In this document: positions 46,579 through 54,189 of the stretch, piece by piece
Numbering within the stretch: the stretch's first letter is position 1
Layout of the letters: each line of letters opens with the position of its first letter
DNA from: a virus
Length of the DNA: 56,104 nt
Virus record (IMG/VR): IMGVR_UViG_3300009497_000006
Span: 1-56,104 of that record
Strand: one strand, 5' to 3'
Translations under genes and position numbers: made by a program
The notes under the pieces: generated by a model
What the model was told of the DNA's origin: nothing
Database searches by the model: none
The model's input: the letters and a program-made list of their open reading frames with translations, nothing else

Positions 46579-46612
46579 ATCTAAGGTTGTTAATAACTTT
46601 TTGAAAATAATT

Positions 46613-46643
46613 GGCCAAACATTTTTTTGTTTGGCCTTTTTTT
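46613..46643 (+). terminator. Rho-independent terminator
   Basis: A perfect 9-bp stem, GGCCAAACA (46613-46621) and TGTTTGGCC (46628-46636), with a 6-base T loop and seven T after it. It ends the block of targeting-motif genes and separates it from the nucleotide-metabolism block. Confidence 0.9.
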
Positions 46644-46645
46644 AT

Positions 46646-46653
46646 TATATTTA
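46646..46653 (+). promoter_or_regulatory. Weak Bacteroidota-type promoter candidate
   Basis: TATATTTA differs by one base from the Bacteroidota -7 box TAnnTTTG, and a TTTG lies about 16 bases upstream within the terminator. Because it lies directly behind a terminator and 25 bases before the next gene, a promoter is expected here. The match itself is weak. Confidence 0.3.
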
Positions 46654-46678
46654 CACTGTAATTAAAAGATAGACCGAG

Positions 46679-46840
46679 ATGGCAAAGAAGAAAAAAGATA
46701 TTGATGGATATAACGAGAGGCATCTCGCTGCCATGATACGTCGTAAAATGATTCAAAAGGACCATGGCGACGAATCTAAATATAATAGAAAGGACAAGTC
46801 TTGGAAAAAAGACATAAACACTAATAAAGACAATGATTAA
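46679..46840 (+). CDS. Small basic protein of 53 residues
   Basis: ATG 46679 to TAA 46838. It starts MAKKKKDIDGYNERHLAAMI and contains a further basic stretch (RRKMIQKDHGDE). It could bind nucleic acid, but no family is seen. It is the first gene after a strong terminator. Confidence 0.5.
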   Translation: MAKKKKDIDGYNERHLAAMIRRKMIQKDHGDESKYNRKDKSWKKDINTNKDND

Positions 46841-46906
46841 TAATTTAGAACTTAAATAAAACTAAACAAATCAAAAATATACCATATAACAATAAACCAA
46901 TTACAC

Positions 46907-47218
46907 ATGAATATTTTAAACGAAGCAGACAAAATTATTAATCATCGTTCAGAAGAGAAAGAACGCATGTATGGTCCTTTTGAAGAAGGCATGCGCCGAG
47001 CTGCAATGATTTGTGGCGGAATGACTGGTAAAGAATTCACCGGAGCGGACATGTACGCAGCACTTGTTGCATTAAAACTAAGTAGACATTCATATAATTA
47101 TAAAGAAGACAATCTACTTGACGCAGTGGCGTATATCGGTGGCTTAGATAACTATATTAAGAAGTATGGTTATGGTGAAACTGAAAAACCAATGGGTACA
47201 GAAGATGCAGAACTTTAA
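46907..47218 (+). CDS. DUF6378-like phage protein
   Basis: A 103-residue protein. The pattern fits this family: ILNEADKIINHRSEEKERMY, then GPFEEGMRRAA, EFTGADMYAALVALKLSRHS, and DNLLDAVAYIGGLDNY. The helical layout with acidic residues resembles small nucleotide-handling proteins, but no activity is known to me. Its stop lies inside the next gene. Confidence 0.5.
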   Translation: MNILNEADKIINHRSEEKERMYGPFEEGMRRAAMICGGMTGKEFTGADMYAALVALKLSRHSYNYKEDNLLDAVAYIGGLDNYIKKYGYGETEKPMGTEDAEL

Positions 47219-48275
47219 ATACTTTACAGATTATGAATCTGACAAGTCAATTAAGATAGCAATATCTGCACTTGTTGGTAAATTAAGCCCTAAGCCAAGC
47301 TCACATAAGTCTGGTTGGGCTTTTATGCTGTGTAACCAATTGGTAAATGCTGGTTATAAGAATGCTACTGTAATTACAGATTGGACTACGGACTGGTCGG
47401 AATTTGATGTAGTCCTTCTTGAGCATGGTATGGAATATAAAGGTGCGTTCAATATATTCGGCGGGGCTAACGACGAGTTATTCCACCAGATTAATAGACT
47501 TTTTACTAAAGGTCCTAGGATGTATTCACTACATCATGATATGCCTTCAATTGCAGAATTAATTGAGAAGAGATTAAAGACTGGCTCGGAACTATTTAAA
47601 ACACTTGAGACTAGAATTGAAGAGGCTAGAGAGATTTGCTCTGGAATCCAAAGAGTAGACCATATTGAAAAGACCGATAAGCTTTGCTTTGGAGACTCAC
47701 ATAGTTTTAGTCAATATACGCCAGGTTTTATGGTCAATCGTAATGATGGTTTAACTCTATTTGGAACTCTAAAGAGAGGTCTATTAGATTATGTATACCC
47801 ATGGACTAATGAGCTTAGGATATATCTTGGTAATATCGACATAAGACATCATTTAATGCGACAGGATGATCCCGTATCAGCACTGACTAAGATGATGGTG
47901 CAATATGAACAAACACTTCAACAATCGGGTATTAAAACCATTGAAGTTATACAAGCATTGCCAATTGAGAATGAGTCTAGGCAATTACCAAAGACTGGTT
48001 ATTATAAAGACACCCCATTTGCTGGTTCTTGGCAAGAGAGAACTGATCTTGTGAAACTTATGAATGAAATGATTGTTGATATGTGTACTCGCAATGGATG
48101 GAGTACATGGAAACACTCAGGTGCATATAAAAATCCGATTGGTGAGTTAAGTTTTGATGTAATGGAAAAACCTAAATCAGTTCACATCGCTAGAGAATTT
48201 TATCGATGGGATCTTGTTAATAATGAACCAAATAAAAAACTAAAAGTAGTACAAATACAAACAGCATTATTTTAA
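47205..48275 (+). CDS. SGNH-hydrolase-like protein
   Basis: A 356-residue protein when read from ATG 47205, which overlaps the upstream stop. An upstream in-frame start at 47166 would add 13 residues in the coding part of the upstream gene. Residues 150-240 show two SGNH-type blocks: CFGDSHSFSQ (nucleophile Ser in GDS) and LGNIDIRHH (Gly-Asn-x-Asp, block III). An N-terminal domain (VVLLEHGMEYKGAFNIFGG) precedes it. The C-terminal His-Asp block is not clear. The substrate is unknown, and its place in a base-modification-like cluster is noted. Confidence 0.45.
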   Translation: MQNFKYFTDYESDKSIKIAISALVGKLSPKPSSHKSGWAFMLCNQLVNAGYKNATVITDWTTDWSEFDVVLLEHGMEYKGAFNIFGGANDELFHQINRLFTKGPRMYSLHHDMPSIAELIEKRLKTGSELFKTLETRIEEAREICSGIQRVDHIEKTDKLCFGDSHSFSQYTPGFMVNRNDGLTLFGTLKRGLLDYVYPWTNELRIYLGNIDIRHHLMRQDDPVSALTKMMVQYEQTLQQSGIKTIEVIQALPIENESRQLPKTGYYKDTPFAGSWQERTDLVKLMNEMIVDMCTRNGWSTWKHSGAYKNPIGELSFDVMEKPKSVHIAREFYRWDLVNNEPNKKLKVVQIQTALF

Positions 48276-48276
48276 A

Positions 48277-48441
48277 ATGAAATACACTAAATTATACAAG
48301 ATAGAGATAACACCATATCATGCTACGGATGCATCATATAGTATAGAAATTACCACTGGTGATATAGAATGGTCAATGGATGAATATGCTAGAAATAGAG
48401 ATCCATTTGCATGGAAAATAATTGAGCAAAATGAAAATTAA
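48277..48441 (+). CDS. Small protein of 54 residues, unknown
   Basis: ATG 48277 lies one base after the SGNH-like stop; TAA is at 48439. It codes a beta-alpha sequence (SYSIEITTGDIEWSMDEY). It overlaps the next gene by 11 bases. No family is recognised. Confidence 0.5.
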   Translation: MKYTKLYKIEITPYHATDASYSIEITTGDIEWSMDEYARNRDPFAWKIIEQNEN

Positions 48442-49639
48442 GACAACCCAATATTATGACGAATTTATTAGGTATTTTAATTTAGCATTAAAACAACAAG
48501 AGCTTAGTAATTTAGGCATGGTGCCACATGATGAAAGTGGTATGAATGATCCTTTAATGGAACATATACAACTGTATGATGTTGTGGAACGAAAGTATGC
48601 TGGTTTTAGTCAAATTATAAATGATTGTTTTTATGGATGGACAGATAAACATCCGTATTGGCAACATATGCAAGCTGGTAAAATTTACCCCCAAAGAGAA
48701 GAGGTTGCAAAAAATTGGACTAGTCGACAAGATATTTTTGGCCTAGAAGAATGGTTGTATGTTTTTATTCTCCATCGAGTTTGTGGCTCAGCAATTAACT
48801 ACGCTACCAAACCATCTGGTTATCATAATACAATCCTATTTGATCTACACGATTGCGATACAATTGAAGAAATGTGTGAAAAGGTAAAATACCACCCAAC
48901 GCCATTCTACACTTCAGTTGGTTATCAATTTCCAGCATTTCCTAAACCTCCACAACCAACTCAAAATGAGGATAGTTTTGTTGGTATGTCATCATTTAAA
49001 GAACCAGAATATGTCTATAAACGAGGCGGGGATTATTTCTTGTGTGAATTTGCACCAAGATTGGCTAGAGACATGTCAGGTTATTTGAGAGATGGTGGTA
49101 AAAAAGACTTAAGACAACTTGGTCAATGGATGTTTGATTGGAATGTTGCAAACGGACTGAGACAATATAAATTCCAATACGCAGCTGTTATTGCAGACGT
49201 GGCTGACTGGTACCCAGAATATATCAACAGAGAATCAATGTTCTATTACGGCACAAATGCAGTAGAATGTATTGGTTATTTAGCAGATCCGGTCGATTAC
49301 AAAGGTAAAAGAAGTGAACCGTTTCTAGATGCAGTAATGACTAAAATATACGAAGACACTGGTTCATTGCCATATAATGCAGAAGATGTTGCATGCGACT
49401 TTATTAGATGGATTGAAAACTATCTAAGACCTGGTGCTGATTATGCACATATTAACATGGATACTTTATGGAACTCGTCTTCTATCAAAGACCATCCGTA
49501 TGGTAGACAAAAAGCAATGTTAGACTTAGGTCTAGTTGAAACATTTAATGGCATGACTTCATTCCCGTCAGATGATAAAATACTACAATCTGCTAATGTT
49601 TCAGTAGAAGAATATAAAAAAATGGTAGCTAATATATGA
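48431..49639 (+). CDS. Candidate alpha-glutamyl/putrescinyl thymine pyrophosphorylase-like protein
   Basis: A 402-residue protein from ATG 48431 (a TTG 9 bases upstream is possible). Features that resemble the DNA-modifying, HhH-glycosylase-like pyrophosphorylase clade are a LYVFILHRVCGSAINY helix, a later WNVANGLRQYKFQYAAVIAD segment, and a YYGTNAVECIGYLADP segment. In characterised phages, such proteins help turn 5-hydroxymethyl-uracil in DNA into hypermodified thymine. I have no alignment, so this is a likeness only. Neighbours are a LOG-family and a PLP enzyme. Its ATGA end overlaps the next gene. Confidence 0.4.
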   Translation: MKIKTTQYYDEFIRYFNLALKQQELSNLGMVPHDESGMNDPLMEHIQLYDVVERKYAGFSQIINDCFYGWTDKHPYWQHMQAGKIYPQREEVAKNWTSRQDIFGLEEWLYVFILHRVCGSAINYATKPSGYHNTILFDLHDCDTIEEMCEKVKYHPTPFYTSVGYQFPAFPKPPQPTQNEDSFVGMSSFKEPEYVYKRGGDYFLCEFAPRLARDMSGYLRDGGKKDLRQLGQWMFDWNVANGLRQYKFQYAAVIADVADWYPEYINRESMFYYGTNAVECIGYLADPVDYKGKRSEPFLDAVMTKIYEDTGSLPYNAEDVACDFIRWIENYLRPGADYAHINMDTLWNSSSIKDHPYGRQKAMLDLGLVETFNGMTSFPSDDKILQSANVSVEEYKKMVANI

Positions 49640-50307
49640 GAAATAAAGCAGAAGACGCATGGCAGATCATGCGAATCCAGGGTGAATTTACCAAAGGATT
49701 TGATACATTCAGTGAATTAGGACCCTGTATTTCCGTTTTTGGAAGTGCTAGAACAATGACAGGAACTAAATGGTATGAAGAGGCGAAACTATTCGGTAAG
49801 CTAATAGCCTGTGAAGGGTTTGGAGTGATTACTGGAGGTGGACCTGGTATTATGCAAGCCGCAAACCACGGCGCTAAAGAAGTAGGTGGAAAATCTATTG
49901 GAATTGGAATTGAATTACCATTTGAATCTGGCATGAACAAATATGTTGACCTCGGAGTAGAATGTAGATATTTCTTTACTCGTAAAGTAATGTTTCTTAA
50001 ATATTCACAAGCCTTTGTTATTTTTCCAGGTGGAGTGGGTACATTAGATGAAATGTTCGAAGCCATAACCCTTGCACAGACCGGCCATAATATAACATAT
50101 CCAATAGTCCTAGTCGGTAAAAAGTACTGGGGCGGTTTAATTGATTGGATGAAGGATCAATTATTGGGTTCAGGTAGAATGAGTGAAAAGGATTTTGATC
50201 TATTTAGAATTGTCGATAGTGCAGATGAAGCTAGAAACAAAGTAATGGAATACCATAACAAATATATGACTAGTCCAGAATATTTAGGACCTAAAACAAA
50301 CTTTTAA
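49636..50307 (+). CDS. LOG-family nucleotide phosphoribohydrolase
   Basis: A 223-residue protein. Key signatures are the glycine-rich TGGGPGIM (67-73), R116K117 in the FTRKVMFLKY helix, and P131GGVGTLDE139. This is the LOG (lysine-decarboxylase-like) family, which splits nucleoside 5'-monophosphates to base and ribose 5-phosphate. It could remove a modified or host nucleotide. Start ATGA overlaps the upstream stop. The family call is firm; the substrate is not. Confidence 0.85.
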   Translation: MRNKAEDAWQIMRIQGEFTKGFDTFSELGPCISVFGSARTMTGTKWYEEAKLFGKLIACEGFGVITGGGPGIMQAANHGAKEVGGKSIGIGIELPFESGMNKYVDLGVECRYFFTRKVMFLKYSQAFVIFPGGVGTLDEMFEAITLAQTGHNITYPIVLVGKKYWGGLIDWMKDQLLGSGRMSEKDFDLFRIVDSADEARNKVMEYHNKYMTSPEYLGPKTNF

Positions 50308-50308
50308 T

Positions 50309-51205
50309 ATGGCACATGATACCCACACAACAAGTAAAATGAACCAAGACTTAAATCTAATGATGCCAAATAGACAAGCATGGTTAGATTTAGCTGGTGA
50401 CTGGAAAGATCCACTAGAAGATCCTATTATAATGAATCACGATGGTTTCAATGTAGTCAGAGATGATATGATGGGGTTTGGATCCAAATGTAGATTCGGA
50501 GATATTTTAGTTCAAAAAGCACCAACAGATACATTAGTTTATGTACAGCCCAGATTTGGATTTGCGGGAATTTCTCTTGCTTATTTGGCAAATAAGTATA
50601 ACAAGAAACTGGTTTTATTTATGCCTTCAGGTAAAGTAATTTCAGATCATCAAGCTATTTGTATTGAGAGGGGTGCAATACCTAAGTTCAGAAGAATTGC
50701 TGCCATGCCAAATTTAAATAAAATAGCAAAAGAATGGGCGGAAGCAAATAATGCAACTTTTATACCATTGGGTTTAAAACATGAATTAGTAACAGCAGCG
50801 GCTGTTAAAGTAGCGTATGATATTGCAGAAAAACATGGATACCCCGAAGAGGTTTGGTCTGCTATTTCAACAGGCGTATTACAGCGCTCTTTGCAGATTG
50901 CATGGCCAGATGCTCAATTTAACGCAGTAGCAGTATCTAGGAATATTAAAGATGGTGAATTAGGTAAAGCAAAAGTTTGGTCACATCCTAAGGCATTTGC
51001 CGCTGATGTAAATCCTAAATACGCACCACCATTTCCATCTGCAATGAACTATGATGCTAAAGCTTGGGAATTTATGAAAAAACACGGAACGCCCGGTGCA
51101 TGGTTTTGGAATGTAGGTGGACAACCCTATCCAGAATCAGAAGAAACTAAAGAAAAAACTAATTCTCAAAGAGAATGGGGAGAAGTTTTAGAAATGGACA
51201 AATAA
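50309..51205 (+). CDS. PLP-dependent enzyme, fold type II
   Basis: A 298-residue protein. VVRDDMMGFGSK60CR resembles the PLP-lysine block of ACC deaminase / D-cysteine desulfhydrase (RDDxxxxGxKxR). A glycine-rich loop follows (PRFGFAGISLAYLANKYNKK). The family rearranges or removes amino groups from small amino acids. In phages that hypermodify thymine, PLP enzymes can act on an amino acid attached to the base, which fits the neighbours. This link is inferred. Confidence 0.6.
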   Translation: MAHDTHTTSKMNQDLNLMMPNRQAWLDLAGDWKDPLEDPIIMNHDGFNVVRDDMMGFGSKCRFGDILVQKAPTDTLVYVQPRFGFAGISLAYLANKYNKKLVLFMPSGKVISDHQAICIERGAIPKFRRIAAMPNLNKIAKEWAEANNATFIPLGLKHELVTAAAVKVAYDIAEKHGYPEEVWSAISTGVLQRSLQIAWPDAQFNAVAVSRNIKDGELGKAKVWSHPKAFAADVNPKYAPPFPSAMNYDAKAWEFMKKHGTPGAWFWNVGGQPYPESEETKEKTNSQREWGEVLEMDK

Positions 51206-51255
51206 CAATGAAACTATCTCACAAATTAGCATACTAATAATATAACAAATTACAT

Positions 51256-51723
51256 ATGGCAAATATAGATAACGAATGCAAAGATCTTGAAGTAAAAGAT
51301 TTTTACAATGATTCAACGACACACTTAGAAGACATTATGTCTCATCAAAAAGAGATGCAAGAAAAAACTTATGGCATTAAGTTTGAGAACATGTCTATTC
51401 GCGAGGTAATGGACTTCTGGCATGTTAACACACATGCAGTGATAGATGAACTACACGAAATGACAGACGCATTAGGAGGCATTAAAGATGGCTCAGGGAA
51501 CGCAGTTTGGAAATACTGGAAAGCAGACTTTAAAAAGTACGAGACAATAAAAGTTTCTGATCTATCAGAAGATGATCGTAAAGAACTTTTTATGGAGTGG
51601 ATTGATGTATTGCACTTCTTTATTAATTATGCGGCATCAATTGGCCTCGATGCAAAGACAGCATATAATTATTATTTCGCAAAAGCAGAAGAAAATAAGA
51701 ACCGTCAAAAAAGAGGCTACTAA
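51256..51723 (+). CDS. Dimeric dUTPase-like all-alpha NTP pyrophosphatase
   Basis: A 155-residue protein. Metal-site motifs are E65LHE68 and E114WIDVLHF, with the WKYWK (85-89) and NRQKRGY end typical of dimeric dUTPase_2. It hydrolyses dUTP to dUMP, keeping uracil out of DNA and feeding thymidylate synthesis. The stop overlaps the polymerase ATG by one base (TAATG). It stands apart from trimeric dUTPase, and the call is by motif. Confidence 0.82.
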   Translation: MANIDNECKDLEVKDFYNDSTTHLEDIMSHQKEMQEKTYGIKFENMSIREVMDFWHVNTHAVIDELHEMTDALGGIKDGSGNAVWKYWKADFKKYETIKVSDLSEDDRKELFMEWIDVLHFFINYAASIGLDAKTAYNYYFAKAEENKNRQKRGY

Positions 51724-53126
51724 TGCTATTAGACATTGAACAAACTGACAAGGAACTTATCATCTCTTATTATGACAAAGAGGGTAAAGTTTCCTTTAAA
51801 AGATACACTGTAAACCAATTCCAAAATTGGGTAGTTACAGAAGAAAAAGATAAATATAAGGATAAGACTTTTAGAAACTGGGACAATCGCCCACTAAAAA
51901 GAGGTATCGCTAAGTCATTTAATAAGTTCAGTCTACTCTATTTTATGGATAGCCTGCCAGCGGCAGATAAAGAAGAGATTTATGAATTCAATATGCCTCG
52001 AACATATTTCGTCGATATTGAAACAGAAATCGTTGATGGTTTCCCAAAACCAGAAGAGGCTAAGTCACGTATCTTAACCTTCTCGATCATCACGCCTGAG
52101 CGTAAAGCAATTGTATTAGGTCTTGAAGATTTAACATCAGAGCAGATTGCTAAAATTGAGAAAGATACTAATGCCCACCTAAAGAACTATGATCAAGATT
52201 GGGAATTCTCATATCATAAATTTGATAATGAGTACAATATGTTATATACATTCTTGCATAAGTTTTTACCTAAGTTCCCAATGATGACTGGATGGAATTT
52301 TATCAACTATGACTGGCAGTATATAGTTAATCGTTGCAAGAGACTTCAGATCGACCTGACTGATGTGGCGATCACTGGATCACTTGACAGAAATGATAGT
52401 AGACCTCTTCATATGGGTATTTTAGATTACATGCAATTATATGACAAATATGACAGATCAGTTGCGGTAAAAGAATCTAACTCATTAGACTTTGTGTCAG
52501 GTGCAGTTTTAGATGTTACCAAAATTAAATACACAGGTTCATTACAAGATCTTTATGAAAATGATTTTACTAAATATGTCTACTACAACGTAATTGACTC
52601 CTGTTTGGTTTATTATATAGACAAGCAATTAAGATCAATGGAAGTTCTATTAACATTGGCCACTATTACTAGAATGCCTCTTTATAAAGCCTCATCACCA
52701 GTGGCAATTACAGAATCACTATTAGCCAGAAAGCTAGCTGAAACAAATAAAAAAATTGGAGTAGAGTATGGTAAAGCGGATTCTCTTAAAGATGGTAAAT
52801 TTGAAGGAGCATTTGTAAAGCAACCTATTGTTGGATACTACAGTGGAGTAAGTGCATTTGACTTTGCCTCTCTATATCCATCTATTATGAGACAATTTAA
52901 TATTTCCCCCGAATCCTATGTTGAACAAATACCACAAGCAGATATTAACGAAAGACGAAAAGATGAGTCGGTAATCGTTTGTGAGAATGGTGTAGTCTTT
53001 AAGAAAGAAGACTCTATTCTTAAGAAAATTCTGAGTGATTTATATGCTCAACGTAAAGACTATAAAAAGACCTCATACTCATATTATGAGAAGGCACACG
53101 AAATTGAAAAAAAATTTAAACTGTAA
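51723..53126 (+). CDS. 43: Family-B DNA polymerase, N-terminal part (gp43-like), split before motif B
   Basis: A 467-residue protein. The 3'-5' exonuclease motifs are ExoI D98IE100, ExoII N192xxxYD197, and ExoIII Y288xxxD292. Polymerase motif A is D380FASLYPS387. It then ends at EIEKKFKL. Motif B (KxxxNSxYG) and motif C (DTD) are missing, and nothing in the 57 bases before nrdB supplies them. A complete T4 gp43 has about 900 residues. The rest of the polymerase must be coded elsewhere, as in split gp43 genes of some T4-like phages. No frameshift restores it here. Confidence 0.88.
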   Translation: MLLDIEQTDKELIISYYDKEGKVSFKRYTVNQFQNWVVTEEKDKYKDKTFRNWDNRPLKRGIAKSFNKFSLLYFMDSLPAADKEEIYEFNMPRTYFVDIETEIVDGFPKPEEAKSRILTFSIITPERKAIVLGLEDLTSEQIAKIEKDTNAHLKNYDQDWEFSYHKFDNEYNMLYTFLHKFLPKFPMMTGWNFINYDWQYIVNRCKRLQIDLTDVAITGSLDRNDSRPLHMGILDYMQLYDKYDRSVAVKESNSLDFVSGAVLDVTKIKYTGSLQDLYENDFTKYVYYNVIDSCLVYYIDKQLRSMEVLLTLATITRMPLYKASSPVAITESLLARKLAETNKKIGVEYGKADSLKDGKFEGAFVKQPIVGYYSGVSAFDFASLYPSIMRQFNISPESYVEQIPQADINERRKDESVIVCENGVVFKKEDSILKKILSDLYAQRKDYKKTSYSYYEKAHEIEKKFKL

Positions 53127-53152
53127 ATTACCAATACCCTCAACCACTAACC

Positions 53153-53162
53153 GATATATAAA
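53153..53162 (+). promoter_or_regulatory. Putative phage promoter box GATATATAAA
   Basis: A recurrent box in the 57-base gap before nrdB, 22 bases before its ATG. Confidence 0.4.
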
Positions 53163-53183
53163 TTACTAAAATAAACTAACTGT

Positions 53184-54164
53184 ATGAATAAGAACATTTT
53201 TGCACCAAGGGTTAATATCCTACCATACGAATATCCACAACTATTAGCTTATAAAGACGCTATTAGACACTCATACTGGATCCACACTGAATTTAATTTT
53301 ACCACAGATATTGACGACTTCAAGACAAAAATTTCTAAACAAGAGAGAGAAGTAATTAAGAGAGCGATGTTAGCTATTGCTCAAATTGAAGTTAATGTTA
53401 AAACTTTTTGGGCAGATCTTTATAAAAGAATGCCAATCACCGAAGTAGGTGATGTTGGTATGACATTTGCAGAGTCTGAAGTAAGACACAAAGATGCATA
53501 CGCTCAATTACTTAGAGTTTTAGGTTTGGAAAAAGAATTCCAAAATGTTGTAGAAATTCCAGCTATCAAAGACAGGATAGCTTATTTAAGAAAGTATTTA
53601 GACGGTACAAGAAGTAGAGATGATAAAATGTACACCAAATCAGTACTTCTATTTTCATTATTTATTGAACATGTAAGTTTATTTAGCCAATTCTTAATTA
53701 TGATGTCTTTCAACAAAGAGAAAAACCTATTCAAAGGTATCTCAAATGTAGTTGAGGCAACATCTAAAGAAGAAGAAATTCACGGTAATTTTGGATCTGA
53801 AATAATCAATATAATTAAAGCAGAGAACCCTGAATGGTTTGATGAAGAGTTTGAAGAACTTATTGATTCTGCGTGTAGAAAGGCATATGAAGCCGAAGTT
53901 AAAATCCTTGATTGGATCTTTGAAAAAGGAGAGCTTGACTTTCTTTCTAAGGATACCATTAAGAATTTTATACAAAACAGATTTAATAATTCACTAACTC
54001 GTATTGGAATGAAACCAATATTTGATGTTGATTTCACCGAACTAGAAAAAACACTATGGTTCGATGTAGAAATCACAGCTACTAAAGAGGGTGATTTTTT
54101 CTATAAAAAGCAGGTTGACTATAACAAGAAGAGCAAGTCAATTACCGAAGACGATTTATTTTAA
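53184..54164 (+). CDS. nrdB: Ribonucleotide reductase small subunit (class I beta)
   Basis: A 326-residue protein. Diiron ligands and the radical tyrosine are seen: E69 in QIE69VNVKTFW (likely first ligand), E99xxH102, and Y106 (ESEVRHKDAY). The second half has FIEHVSLFSQF and KEEEIHGNFG. It holds the tyrosyl radical that NrdA needs. There is no N-terminal ATP cone, so it would not carry that allosteric switch. The C-terminus (ITEDDLF) is the likely NrdA-binding tail. nrdA follows after 25 bases. Confidence 0.93.
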   Translation: MNKNIFAPRVNILPYEYPQLLAYKDAIRHSYWIHTEFNFTTDIDDFKTKISKQEREVIKRAMLAIAQIEVNVKTFWADLYKRMPITEVGDVGMTFAESEVRHKDAYAQLLRVLGLEKEFQNVVEIPAIKDRIAYLRKYLDGTRSRDDKMYTKSVLLFSLFIEHVSLFSQFLIMMSFNKEKNLFKGISNVVEATSKEEEIHGNFGSEIINIIKAENPEWFDEEFEELIDSACRKAYEAEVKILDWIFEKGELDFLSKDTIKNFIQNRFNNSLTRIGMKPIFDVDFTELEKTLWFDVEITATKEGDFFYKKQVDYNKKSKSITEDDLF

Positions 54165-54189
54165 TTAACAAAAACATTTAACATACAAC

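Noticed and set aside
49629-50066. A 145-residue reverse-strand frame
   Set aside because: It lies inside the LOG-family gene, whose motifs are complete, and has no leader of its own.
51723-53183. A frameshift or intein explaining the short polymerase
   Set aside because: Only 57 bases separate it from nrdB, and they hold no polymerase motifs in any frame. No intein motifs are seen at the end of the chain.
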